A stretch of 64,000 nucleotides of DNA from Melampsora larici-populina 98AG31 (taxonomy: Eukaryota > Basidiomycota > Pucciniomycetes > Pucciniales > Melampsoraceae). Both the position numbers and the translations under genes were made by a program. The notes under the pieces were generated by a model, which ran no database searches, was not told the DNA's origin, and saw only the letters and a list, made by a program, of their open reading frames with translations. The stretch lies in contig NW_006768774.1 of assembly GCF_000204055.1 (NCBI RefSeq), positions 1,816,780-1,880,779 of the forward strand, written 5' to 3'. Below, piece by piece: positions 22,703 to 36,861 of this stretch (position 1 is its first letter; each line of letters opens with the position of its first letter).

Positions 22703-25599
22703 CTAAGGAGAAATAGCTCGGTTCAAGTGTTCAACAGACATATATTCTGGCCAATACTGCTTTTGCTCAATATACTTCTTGAGCTCCTCATCGTCTAGTT
22801 TGTGTACAATGGCGTTTCCAACCAAATCCTGAAGTTCAGAAAAGGTGATCCTCAATATATCAGCAATTGATCCACTTTTCATAAGGCTAGATAGATATCA
22901 ACACCTACTTCTTCTTGTGCCTGCCTGATGACTCGGAGAGCCACAACAGTGCTGATTTCTCGGATTCTAAAAAGTTCTTTGGCTTAGTCTTCAGATCATC
23001 ATCTTCATGGATCAACACAGAGCTTACCTGTCAAGCCTGGGGTATAGTAATCCCGCCTCTTTTTCTTCTGGGGTCAAGGCATCCGAAAGAGCCAAGGCGG
23101 ACGCCTCGATCATCTTGTCGGATACCGTCTTGACCCGTGCTAAGATCGCTCCTAGCCCAATACCTGGGAACACATACATATTGTTACCCTGTCCAGGCTC
23201 AATTGTCTTGCCTCGCCATCCTGAGCTAGCAAAAGGAGATCCTGTAAAATAACATCATCAGTTTTGTTACTTATTAATCAAAATCAATAGCCTCTGATCA
23301 AAAGTCTTACCAGAGGCAAACAAAACTTGACCGTCTGTCCATTTAACAGCTTCTTCAAAAGTACATTCAGCTAAATGTACCTAAAGAAATACATACATGA
23401 ATTGTTAGAGAACCTCCTTGACATCTATCTTCAACAAACAGCGGAAAGTGCAATTATGAAGAAACGTACTGGGTTAGACAAGGGAAAGATGATGGGTCGA
23501 GGGTTAAACTCAGCCATCAGTTTGACCACAGCTTCATCAAACAGATTGGCCGTCGCAGCCAAACCAATCAAAGCTGTTGGCTTGATTGATCGAATCACAT
23601 CAATCAAAGACTTGAATTGAGGCCCACCGGCCTTTCGAGCAAAGAAAACCTTGTGAGCCGCTAGTCTGTCACCTCGATCTTCAGTCACAAGTCCCTATAT
23701 ATCGAGAAGATCATCAGTTGGTGCGATCTGATCGACAATTAACACATCAACATTTTCTATACCTTTGTGTCAACGAGCCAGACTCTTTCCTTGGCTTCCT
23801 CCTCTGTCATGCCCCAGTTACAGAAGAAAGATAAGAGCTGTTTAGCTACACCTACACCCGCACTTCCCGCTCCCATAAAGACTATCCTTTGATCTTTAAG
23901 GTCACGTTTGCTTGCTGCGGCAGACAATCGAGCAGCATTAATGAAACCACCCAAGATGACTGCTCCAGTACCCTGGATATCACTACATGATAGAAAACAT
24001 CTCAATCAGCGTGCAAGTACTTGAAACATTGATCCGATGCAGTACTCACTCATTGAACATGGGATATTTAGGTTGGTATTTTTCAAGATACTAAGAGGTA
24101 CTGAATCGTCAGTTGGGTCTATACACCTCACGTGAACATATGAGCTTACATCAAAGGCTCTCTCCGTAGCGAAATCCTCATGTTGGATCACAAGCTCTGG
24201 GAAAGTAGCATGAACAGCTTCCATAAACTCATCCATAAACACTTCGGCCTGATAAATCCATAATAGTATATCATTATCAGTATCAAGCAAATCCTACACA
24301 AATTTGCATCAAAGTATGAATCCAGAGGGTCAGGCATTACTTCAGCTTTAGATCGACGTTTCATTCGAAGACCTAGATAGAATGGATCGCTCAAGTTCTT
24401 CTCGTTGTCAGTACCAAGATCGATACAGATCGGAACAGTGGCCCATGGTCGAATGCTAAAGTAGGACAACTTCAATCAGAGTGATTTTTATATACAGCTT
24501 CAAAAGAAAGAGATACGCACCCTGCAGCAGCAACATATAGTGATAATTTTCCAACGGAAATACCCACTGTGATCGCACACACCTACATTAGTAGGGTAGT
24601 GATGACGGATGTGATGCTAGTGTGATCTTGAGCTTACTTCCTCCGATCCCAAGGTCACCCAATCCTGTGAATAGCGAGATAGATGATGAATAAAGTGGTC
24701 AGACTCAGAACAAAGTACAATACAAAGACTTACCCAATATCCTAGATCCATCCGTCACCACACAAATACGAGCCTCTTCAGGCATAGGCCAATTGCCTAA
24801 GACTTCCTTAATAGAACCTCTATCGTTCCAACTGACATATAAACCCTCTAGAAAGAATTCAAGCCATAAGCCAATGGAGGCTTGGTTCAAGACAAAAAGA
24901 ATGAAGAGTGGAACGGGCTCTTGACGGACCAGGACGTTGATAGATATGTGACCTATTGAACGAAATAAAACCAAGTGTTGAGAAAGATGTACATCATTAT
25001 TGGCTATTCAAGAAAGACGTACCACTTGATACATGCTTCTCCAACTACAGGTGTATAGACCAATGGGACCACTTCTGCAGTATTCTTTAACAGGACATGA
25101 TAAAACAGATTGACGTTGCTTTGTCTCAAGTTGGAAAGATAACAATACTGTATTCATATCGATCATGATCAAAGTAAGACACAATGTCGATGATCGATCA
25201 TGTTATCAAAACAAAAGCTCAACTTGACCGATCGTAGTTCGTTTGACTCTCATTTGATCGAGTACACGAGCCATTTGCATATCGAGACTTTCGACCGCTG
25301 GAGGAAGTAACCCTCGGATACCCATCCCTTGACGAACATCACTTGGGAATCCTGTATCCTCATTCGTGAATGGATCACGAACCGTTGCAGCGGCTCGAAG
25401 CGATTTGACCTTGTGAAGACCTGGTGATACGTAAGTACTCATGAGTCTTGATCGATTAAGGAAATATCGAATAGATCGATTTTTGATATACGATGTTTGA
25501 AAACTGACCAGGATATGGCTCTGAAGCCGCGGTATTTAAATGTCTTACTAACTCGGCTGTTCGAGCGGTTATTGTGGAAGGAGCAGTTGCCGAAGGCAT
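22703..25599 (-). CDS. Malic enzyme (NAD(P)-dependent)
   Basis: It oxidatively decarboxylates malate to pyruvate, supplying NAD(P)H. The ATG at 25599 opens MPSATAPSTITARTAELVRH. Later exons give GLHKVKSLRAAATVRDP ... GIRGLLPPAVESLD (25442-25206), VVTDGSRILG (about 24740), GISVGKLSLYVAA (about 24550), CIDLGTDNEKNLSDPFYLGL (24475-24350), FMDEFMEAV and QHEDFA (24240-24170), DIQGTGAVILGG and the dinucleotide-binding RIVFMGAGSAGVGVAKQLL (23990-23830), RPIIFPLSNPV (about 23470) and the C-terminus NAIVHKLDDEELKKYIE to a TAG at 22703. About ten exons with 60-110-bp introns are needed. No clear mitochondrial presequence is seen, so a cytosolic form is likely. Cofactor preference cannot be read confidently. 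Confidence 0.93.
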
Positions 25600-27442
25600 C
25601 TTAGACGAGGCACGCTGATGATCGTATTCAAAAAGTAATCAAGAAGTAATTCACAAATCAGATGTAATCTAAGATGGATAATCGGATGAAGAAGCGAAAG
25701 AAAATTGAGAAATCGAATTGGTGAATGCTCGAGGAGAGAAGCGTTACAAGTGAGAGAGGGAAATCAGTGTTTGTTCTATGTACCCCCAATGGAATGACGA
25801 GTCACCATGTAAATGATGTCTGTAAATGGCGGAAGATACCATTCAAATATTCAAGTCATGGCGGAATGTATTTCTAGATAAGCTTAATTGATTGAGGACT
25901 TCAAAGTTCAAAGTGCGAACCCTTTTCTTGGGACAAATAGCCCAGACTGTTCAACATCAACATTAGCAGGTGAAAAGGGCCTTTGAAGGCTTCGGAAGCA
26001 GAGCGCATAGATGGCTCCATGTGTAGCCCCAGATCAACGTACACATCAAAAGTGTATGAAGGATTGGACATGAACAACACAAGACTTCCAAAGAGTAGAC
26101 AAATCTACCAAGTACACATGTCGGATAACTCGGCAGTTGGAAATAATGAGAAATGCTTTGACGAAGATAAATGAGAGTTGAGATGAATGCTGAAAAGGAA
26201 AAAGTAAAAAGTAAAATGAATGAAAGAGGCTTGCAGATGAAGATGTGATTGGTTGATCCAACTTCTTCTTGAGTGAGGGTTCATCATTGAGATGAGTGTC
26301 ATTAGGCAGCTGGTGTGTTGTGGATTGTAAGGACTGAGACTTTCGTTGAGATTTTGATTTTGAAGCACCCATCATTGTGTGCCAGCGAACGCCTCAATAA
26401 TCAAGATGAATGTTTGAGACAGAAAGAAATGATGATGAGAATAAGATGAAGAATGAAATTCTATGATGAAAAATGCTCAGGGTGACCAAAAGATGATGAA
26501 GAAATGAATTGCTGAGTCAAAGGGAAAAGGGTTCAGTTGTGCTTCACTATGAGGTGGGTGATCCTTCAGACGAGATACATAGACACAGGAGAGCTTGATA
26601 ATTTATCATCGATCATCGATCATCAACTTGAAATAGTAAAATCATGTTTATTTGGAATCAACTTCAGCTGAGGAGACAGTTGAGATTTTCATTGGTCGAA
26701 CGGTAACCGCTCATCGGGTTAATCTCAACCATCTGTTATTCAAATTCAAAAGTATAATGTGATGATGGATCGATGCGATATCCTTGAGAAGAGGTCTATC
26801 GAGGTCTATCGTGTAATCAAAAATGTAGCTCATCAACATAACCAAAACACCGAGAGTATAGAGACCGACCCGTAAGTGATGAGAGCAAGCTTGTAGACTG
26901 CTTGAAAAGAGGAGAGATGAGCCAGTCATGCAAGGTGGGTTCCGATTATGTAGTTTGTTGTTCGATCGAAGATTTGATGGTATCGACTGTCTCCTTTGTG
27001 CTTTTGGTTGGAGTTCTCCTTTCTTGGAAGCTTGTATGATTTGATGAGGCTTGAAAGCCGATGGGGTTAAAAGTCCCTCACCCTCGACACTCGTTTACAC
27101 AACCCCCACCACCATACTACTACAACTGTACCTCGCTATGATTGTAATGGGGCACGTATCCTGAAGGCTGAAAGTGAAGCCGTCTGGGAAGTCGAAACTT
27201 TGAGTTTTAGTCACAAAACCTTTGGGATCTGAACAATGCTCTCCCCAACACCCTTGTCATGGGCAGAAGCTGGACCAACTGAAGCTTTATCCGGTATGTA
27301 ATAATTTAAAATCATATTGGAGTGTAGTCAGAAGCTTGAAATGACAACTGAAGGTTCAGAGAGTGAACAGCAGCTGCAATCATTCCTTGCTGCACAATGC
27401 AACACCTTCAAAAATGAGAGGTTGGCTCAAAAGGCTTGAATC
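25600..27442. other. Malic enzyme upstream region and gene-poor DNA
   Basis: Two short minus-strand frames (26046-26375; 26711-26929, the latter with a possible membrane helix) exist but have no family match and no splice-supported extension. Nothing else is supportable. Confidence 0.45.
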
Positions 27443-27985
27443 TTACGTATGTATCATGATTTCAAGATCTATCAGGCCAAGATTCAAAAAGTGCTTCTTC
27501 TGGGTCCTCAATGCATACCAGTATTCTTGACTAGGACCAGGCCTCCCAGGTAAAAGAATCCATCCGGGGTCCAGTATGTTCAAATGTTTACCAGCCTGGA
27601 GATCATGTCAGTCAAGGTCACATGCATTGAGAGTGCCCTCAAACTGCACAACCTTGAGTGCCAAGGGGTGGTGGATAAAATTGGTAGAGGAGCTGGGAGA
27701 AGCCATTTGATTCTTGTTGGTATGATAAAGGAGTTCAACAGATAATCCTGGCTGGAAAGTATAGTCAATGGATGAGAAGTCCACCCTGAAAAATCTGGAT
27801 TTAATTTTCAGGTGATCTCCTCTTCTCTCAATCTTTCTTCCTGTTTTGATTTGGCCCTTTTGAACTTCATCAAATAACATAAGGTTACCTCTTGGATGGT
27901 ACTTTGGTTGCACACCCTGAAGCTTCTTACAATTGTGGGACTCAAAATTCAAAAGATGTTCCCACAAAGTGTTGATTTTGGTCAC
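27443..27985 (-). pseudogene. Unidentified coding relic, one in-frame stop
   Basis: A 181-codon frame from 27985 to the stop at 27443 is broken only by a TGA at 27608. Before it lie a basic stretch KTGRKIERRGDHLKIK and DEVQKGQIK; after it come NILDPGWILLPGRPGPSQEYW and LRTQKKHFLNLGL. Open, even composition on both sides of the stop suggests a recently disabled gene or a cellular or transposon-derived exon. No domain is recognised and neither end is defined. Confidence 0.4.
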
Positions 27986-28633
27986 TTTTTTTATACTTTT
28001 GTGTTTTTTTGTGACTCCCTGGATGCATAATAGAATGCATCATTCCATCATCTTACCAGCAACACTGACACCTCTTTTCTTGTTGTCTGTACACTGTGCT
28101 GCTCTTGCCTCACAGTGCCCAATATGAATCTTACCACTGGTATGTATGTACAATGGCATCAAGCTCAAAAATTTCCAGTAACAACTTCTTTTCCAACTTG
28201 ATCTACAACATGCAGACTATTTCATGAGGTTTTCATGAGTGGCTACTTCGAGGCTTGAGCACATGCTTTCTTATGTTGTGCACTTGACTTCCTGTCCTGA
28301 ATTCTGGACTATCCAAGGTTGAATCATACTCCAAATGCTTGATGAAATATATCATACATACAGCATTAATTGTCTTTGAAGATATTTGCATTGTACTCAT
28401 CACATTGGTCCTCATTGGTCCCTTTGAATATTGACTGCATTTGCGGAGTGTGACAGCAAGTCAACAGGCTACAGAAAAGCTGTGAAAGGTGAAGCCTCGA
28501 ATGCTACTACAAGGGATATGCTTGTGCCGAGTGAGCTGCGTATTCTGCATACATCCTCAAAAAATACAAAATACGAGATCAAACAGAATCCAACCAAAAT
28601 AAGATATCAATTCTCATCAAGCAAACTATCAAG
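27986..28633. other. Region upstream of RVB2
   Basis: No gene supported; it must contain the RVB2 promoter and 5' UTR. Confidence 0.5.
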
Positions 28634-30680
<2,047 letters not shown>

Positions 30681-30977
30681 TTATACTTGATTCAACGTCT
30701 CTTTACCCTATGGATTCTTTTGATGTTTTTCTTATATATCCTTGATTTGTGTAAAATTCACTCAACCAAAACAGATAATTATTGGTAGGTTCTAAAGTTG
30801 TGACAATTTTAGTTGAGGTTTATGTCAAAGACTGAGTCTGATGAATTGCAAAAAAAACATATACTGGATACAAACTGTACAAATTCAAACTAGAGAAAAC
30901 GAAAGATAGCGATGATTGTAGAATGTAATGATTATAAGCAATCAAACTGAATGATGAAATTTGATTTATTGGTGATA

Positions 30978-31818
30978 TCATCTTCTAGTAACAGTTGCTT
31001 CTCTAAGTCTTGGATCTAAATCTTTTAAATCGGTTAGAAAACTCTTTGAAGAAGAAGATAAGGGAGGTAAAGGTGAAGAAAAATAAGGTAAGATTGGACC
31101 TGAGAATGATAATTGACCTAACGGGACACTTTCATCACTTGCTGAGTCCCATACTGTATAAGCATCTAAATCAGAATAAGTTGTAGACGAAACACGAAGG
31201 TGTGATGATAAACTATCAGGTCGAAGGTTGACTCGATGCTACGATACCAAAAACGACATTTAGTTTTTTTGCTTCTTTGAAAAAGACCTGAAAAGTTTTC
31301 TACTTACTCTATCGTGGTTGTCCGTCCCGTTAGAATCAAACCTCAACCTTGATACCCTCGCTGTAGCAATCCCAGGAGGAGGTTTACGTGAAACTGGGAG
31401 ACTAGTGTGTGATTGTTGAGATCCATTGATATTGACATTGACTGTTGATGAAGCAAAATAGATTGGTGTAATAGGTTCATCTTTTCTAGCTTCTTCTACT
31501 ATATCTTTCGAACCATAAAATTTCTCGGGATCATCTTTTGATGGTGAAGTTGTTGCTGGTAATGGAAGTGACCAATTTGGGTGAGAATCAGTTACTGATA
31601 GATTAGTTTGATCCGACTATTTTTTTCAGTTAAATCGACACAACATTGGAAAAATATCAGTTTCATCACGCAAAGGTGATTAATCTTGATGAACAAAATT
31701 TTAAGCTTACAAAGGATTCTTTATGCCAGTTTGAAACTCCTAGAGTAGACTTGAAAATATTCTTTATCCAATGATAAAGCGCTGAAAAACTTCTTTGAAA
31801 TCTAGCACAACATCCCAT
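30978..31818 (-). CDS. Hypothetical 225-residue protein, probable N-terminal lipid anchor
   Basis: Three exons, 31818-31711, 31616-31308 and 31238-30978, are each a whole number of codons and are separated by two short GT-AG introns. They give 225 residues starting MGCCARFQRSF. Gly2 followed by Cys3 and Cys4 is the pattern of dual N-myristoylation and palmitoylation, so the product is probably anchored to the cytosolic face of a membrane. The rest is Ser/Pro/Asp-rich and looks disordered (DSASDESVPLG, SSPLPPLSSSSKS). No domain is recognised. It converges on RVB2 with about 300 bp between the stops. A 70-residue overlapping frame upstream (32014-31802) has a hydrophobic stretch and could be an upstream ORF. 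Gene structure is well supported by frame and splice agreement; function is unknown. Confidence 0.7.
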
Positions 31819-33736
31819 GGTGGTCAATAGCTAATGAATTATTATGAATATGTATTGAGATCACTCTGTTCTTTCTAGGTTCAAACGACAGTTTAGACGA
31901 AAAATGAAAGACAATGAGTATGGTGAATGTAATCAAGGCTATATAATAAGCAAGAAGGAAACCCCCAAACCAAAAGGAAGAATTTTTTCGTCGGAAAGAA
32001 AAAAAGAGAGACAATATTTGATGTATAAGACTTTTTCTGGAATGAATGAATGAACAAGATCAAGAGAAATCAAGTTGAAAATGGGACAGATTCAAAGGTC
32101 AAAAGTTTATGTGGCAGAACCCCAGACAATAAGACTATTCGAAGATAATTATTAGATCACACCAAAATTCAGATTTTGATGATGTAGATTAAGAAAAAGG
32201 AAAAGTTAAAGATGGTAAAGACAAGATGAATGAGTAAAAACGATGAGAGGTTTGTGATTATTCAAGATTTACTTCTTCAAGAAAACCTTGAGATTATTCT
32301 ACTTATTCAATCGATTCCTTTTTGTTAGACTGATGGACTAACGTGTAGTGGTGGCTAAACCTTGGAATAATCAAAAATCTTCAATTTTGTTTTCTTCTGA
32401 ATTCAATAAGGTCTACTATACTATCTTTTTCCTATAAAACTATGATTAGTGGAAAGACGAACGCCAAAGTAACAAGTTCAGGTTTAGACGGATAATCAAA
32501 GTAGTCGAAAAATTATTCACCTTGACGAAAATGGAATTTTTAAAAGCTTTATCAAGAGGCGTTGTAGTGCCGAGGTAACACTAATGATTGAAAAAGATCA
32601 ACAAGCGAACTAAAATCATTCACATAGATTAGAAAGGGAAAGTCTGGCTTGTGTGACAAAATACTTATCAGTTTATGAATTACACTTATAATTTCTATAA
32701 TTTGAACATCTTTAGTTTCTTTGAAGCAATTTCTACTTTAGGGGAATTTCTGGTTGAAATATATATATGTGTGTGGAGGTGGAGTCGGAGCAGCATCGAC
32801 ATTTTCAAATTCAAGGATTAGGATCAAAGATTGTAGAATGAGTGGATTGAAATGAAAGTTGAACAAACTCACCGCCAAATTCTCCGAAGCCCAAAGTTCT
32901 GAATTCTACTCAGTTCTTGGTCGACATACAGTTGTGGCAGGTGGGCGATGTTATAGTCCAGCTTGTGTTCACGTCACTTATTAAAATGTGATGGTGATGG
33001 TGGTGCACTGGTACGGCTCTGTCTACACGGGTGTGATTGATTTTCGGCTCGATGAGTCGGGAACAGTTCAAAGGATCATCCTTCGTAGCGAAGCCTTCCA
33101 GTCAAAGTTTAAACTCAATTTCTCAACTTTTCTTTGCCATCAAATGCTGTCCAGTCGCTTCAAAGTAAACTTACTACAATCCATCGGTGCAGTTACATAC
33201 CGCGACACTCGTTTAGGAAAAATCGTAACGAGAGTTCATTAAAGTTTCATCTTCATCTAGCGGTTACCGCTTGTGTGTCTACTTCGACACACACAAACAT
33301 ATGTCGCGGTGGATTGCGATTCAGATTTTCAGTATTGTTATACACAAAGGCGCGATAATCAACCGACCATGAAATGGATTATCCAGTGCAAGGCTCGTGA
33401 ACTCATCCTTGTACTCTTCTGTCTCTAAATACAAAGAAGCGTTGGATTCTGGTGCTCCAGTCACGTTCTGTGAAGATGCTTGATCTTCGAGGACTTGAAG
33501 TCGAAAATCCCCACTACTACCTTCACCCAGTCCATGAGGTACATGAACAAGCTCATGTGGAAACTTCAAGGACGGTTAATGTGACGCATATCAGCCTTGA
33601 AGGAATCATCAAGCCCAATTACATCCCAAATGGGGATGTTTCAGAAATCTTGCCAGACAAAATTGCGCATCAATCAAATTACAAGCACCTACATAGAATT
33701 CTTAGTGATCCAACCATATTGCGCCGATAAGCATAG
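31819..33736. other. Gene-poor stretch
   Basis: Short open frames on both strands at about 33320-33730 are protein-like but mutually exclusive and lack start, domain or splice support. Otherwise nothing was seen. Confidence 0.45.
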
Positions 33737-35509
33737 CTAAAAATTATACAAAGGTAATAATTCATTGATCTTGACAGTTTGCCGACACAATGGGCACTCG
33801 GGCTGACCACCAACCACACACAAAATCATGATTCAGAATTGTGAAACTCTCGATCAGCAAACTCAAACAATCATGAATAAAATGCAAGTCAGATTGAGAA
33901 AACCTACTTTCTCTCGAACCCATCCTAGAATACATCTCCAGCAAAATACGTGACCGCATTCCAAACTACTTTGATCGAGTCTAGGCCCAAGACAAAGTGT
34001 ACAACGACTTGATGTGGATGACTCATCTCGATTCGGATTCATCTCGACGCCTTCCACAAAGACTTCTGTTGACTTTGAATCGGACTTTTCTTGATCATCG
34101 TCATCGTCCGGCTCAAACAAGATATCATTGATTGGGATACCATCAACAGTTGGAGGTCGATTAGAAGGCTCAGTTGCAATTTGCTTGTCTTTTTCATTTG
34201 AGACAGTCTCTTTGATCGATAATTCTGCTTGCCTTCTTCTTTGAGCGTTTTTGAATAAGACACTTGATTTGACGATGAGTTGAATAACGATCAGAAGTCC
34301 CAGAAACTCGTAAGACGGTGGTTGAACTCGATTCCCGTTTTGATCTCGGCGTACCTGGGTTGAAATCTACTCTTTTATTTTATTAGTCGGTCAAAATACT
34401 GATACACTCTAAGATGATGGAATACTCACATATCGAATCCCAGTGAGACGATTTGATAAATGAAAATATCGACCAGTGAGATAAAAAATGGCCAGGTGAA
34501 GTGAGCTGATGGTATGGTAGGTTCTAAGATCTAAAGTGTTGGGAAGCCACGAGGTCCAAGGCAAGAGAAACCTTTTAAGCCGATCGTAAGAAGATTGAGG
34601 TTCGCGTTCGCTCAAAGTTGTATCCTCCAACAAATCAGATTCTTGACCATCAACAGAGGTCAACCGTGATCGAATCCGTGCGTAAAAAGCGCTCAATAAT
34701 TTAGTCGAATAAATATTTGTCAAAATGAAAAGTGCACGTCGCTTTCAGTTCGAAGAGAGATCAGGCAATTTCAGTCTTTGAGGCAAAGTTGAAGAAAAGG
34801 TATTCTTCTGACCTTCCAAGATGGAAACCTGCCTGTTGCTGCGTCTACTTGCAATATCCCACAATACTCTTCACCTAAGGTTTGTGATGCTGAAAATACA
34901 GAGGGTGGTGTCAGGTCTTGCTGAAAAATGTTGTTCATCGAGGCGTCCATCCTGCATACCTTTCAGTGTGGTAAGGATATAATAGAACAAGTGAACAGCA
35001 TCTCGGATGCCATTTGAGTGAGATGTAAGCCAACGTGCACCTGGATTGTCAATAACATAAATCTCAGTTTCTTTCAAGACCAAGTAAACCAGTTATCAAT
35101 GTACTAAATACACACCCACGATACCACGTATGGATGACTCTAGCATATCTTGTAATGTGGAAATAAAGTAGGCATCTTTTTGATCGGCTCTAACTGAATG
35201 ATGATGGGACGCAAAACCAAATCGAATGCTCAGTGTGATCGGACCAAAGATTTATTGAGGTATGTGGAGCTTTGCAAAGATGACGAGCGAGGCTCAACTG
35301 ATTTCAGGTTGGGCTGCATTGGGAAAACGAATTGCTCGATTCCAAGCAGAAATCATATTGTCTTGATTTGCATTGCTACTGCTAGACTGATGCTGAGATG
35401 CGGTGTCGGTATTGTCATTGTGGTTATTGTTGACCTCGATCGATCCTGTTGAAGTCGCACTGGTTTGAACCATCTCGTTGGTTTTCGATGACTGTTCCCC
35501 ATTTTCCAT
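33737..35509 (-). CDS. PEX10: Peroxin-10, RING E3 of the peroxisomal membrane
   Basis: PEX10 with PEX2 and PEX12 forms the membrane ubiquitin ligase that recycles PEX5. The start is the ATG at 35509, opening a Ser/Asn-rich N-terminus, then WNRAIRFPNAAQPEI and, after an intron, QKDAYFISTL. Later exons carry LVLKETEIYVIDNPGARW-like sequence, LLSAFYARIRSRL and LLPWTSWLPNTLDLRTYHTISSLHLAIFYLTGRYFH split over the Pex2/Pex12 membrane domain (34723-34409). An acidic linker (FEPDDDDDQEK) precedes the RING: CTLCLGPRLD, CGHVFCWRCI, then across the last intron PECPLCRQTVKI, giving a C3HC4 set. The chain ends LLPLYNF at 33737. The split Pex2/Pex12 plus C-terminal RING order is diagnostic of this peroxin group; PEX10 fits better than PEX2 or PEX12 because the RING is complete. 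Confidence 0.92.
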
Positions 35510-36693
35510 CTCTGATTGAGTCTCTTGACTTCATGACTTGTTCTCATCTTTTGATCCCAAAACCACCACTACGTCAGATGCATATATCATGTCCCGGGTA
35601 GCAATCGGGTCGGTCTGGGTCGGTCTCCGTCAATGGGTCTTGCTGTATGTGGTACTCGGACCAGGGCCACAGCACAGCACTGAAGCGAAGAGGTCTCATC
35701 TCCGCTCCGCCTTGGCAAGCGAACATTCTTCGTCTTGTGAGCCCACTCGTTTTTTCTGAGAGGGGCTTAGTTCAAGTTAACTACATACCTGTTGGTAGCA
35801 CATACAATACGATCTTCTGCAGCAGCATCTTTTCGGCATTCCTTCCACTGAAGCTTCAAAGGAAACGTGTGGTGCAAAGTAAATTGCAGCTGAAGCAGAG
35901 ACGAGTCTGTGAGAGTACCCAGAGTTCAGCCGAGTGAAACAAGAAGGAGAAGAGCGATGTCGACAGAACAGACCCAAATTACGCTCCTATTCAATGGAAT
36001 GTGATACACCGCAGTATTAGAACTCACTGGATGCTTAGCAGGCTGCAGCTGATTTGTATGCTTCCCTAACTTGCAACTCGAGGCATCGAGGGATTTTGTT
36101 GATTTTTGCCGAGAGGCATCCGCATCGAATTGCCCACGTGCAGTGCACCATACCAGTAAAACACAGAGAAATGCTGACTTTATGGATAATATGTAACAGA
36201 CCGGGCTAGGAAACTGAGGACGAGTCACTCTGCATTCCACGGGGCGAATGAGATGAGACATGACGCGCAGTTGAGCAAGACAAAAAAAAAGCAGATTTTC
36301 GATATTGAAATGTGCTGCATTCAACTCTGGCAAATGATCGTGTATAGCGAGTCACTCGCAGGAGATCTTTGTGACTCGTGGATAAGCTTACTCGTGGATC
36401 TGCCAAGACTCGACTGAAGCGTTACATCAATAACACATTTCCAAGCCTTTGCCGTGCCTCATCTTGACATGAACTGCAGGCAAAGCGCAAAACATGATTT
36501 ACCTGAGGGAAGTGTTAAAATCCGTAAAACTTATAAAACAGATGAGCATCTGAGATTATTCATGTCGCATTCATTCCTCGACTCTCGTTCCTACACCTCA
36601 TCTCACCAAGTTAGCATCACTATCTTAAAAATCTTACATCCTTGAAGTTGCATTTATCACGAGAAAGAATACTACGTAGAAATCCCATACAAT
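35510..36693. other. Upstream region of PEX10 and of a small secreted protein
   Basis: No other gene supported. A TTATAAAAC TATA-like box lies at about 36530, some 165 bp upstream of the ATG at 36694. Confidence 0.5.
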
Positions 36694-36861
36694 ATGAAAT
36701 TAACTGCATTAAACCGAGCCTTATTAGTCGAGCTCATTCTTGTATGCTTCTCTGGTTATATCTTTTCCAGACCTGTTGGGAGCAGTGGAGTCTGTACATT
36801 AGACAAAAATTTGCGTGCCCCTGATCTCGGCTTGGACCTTCATTTTGAGCATCCACTATGA
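36694..36861 (+). CDS. Very small secreted protein, 55 residues (candidate effector)
   Basis: A single-exon frame begins MKLTALNRALLVELILVCFSGYIFSRP (described here by its halves: basic start MKLTALNR, hydrophobic core residues 9-24, small residues and Arg-Pro after it) and continues to a TGA at 36859. The mature peptide of about 30 residues has one Cys and an acidic, Leu/His-containing end. It is too short to prove by itself. Support comes from the textbook signal-peptide layout and a TATA-like box upstream. A larger spliced form cannot be excluded. Confidence 0.45.
   Translation: MKLTALNRALLVELILVCFSGYIFSRPVGSSGVCTLDKNLRAPDLGLDLHFEHPL

Noticed and set aside
26046..26375. Minus-strand 109-codon frame starting MMGASKSKSQ
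   Set aside because: The second half is low-complexity and there is no domain or splice support.
26690..26760. tRNA-like B box on the minus strand (GTTCGACC)
   Set aside because: No acceptor stem or anticodon arm forms.
26711..26929. Minus-strand 72-codon frame with a possible membrane helix
   Set aside because: No family, no splice extension and no supporting context; too short to call.
33321..33730. Protein-like frames on both strands
   Set aside because: They overlap, so at most one is real; neither has a proper start, domain or exon join.
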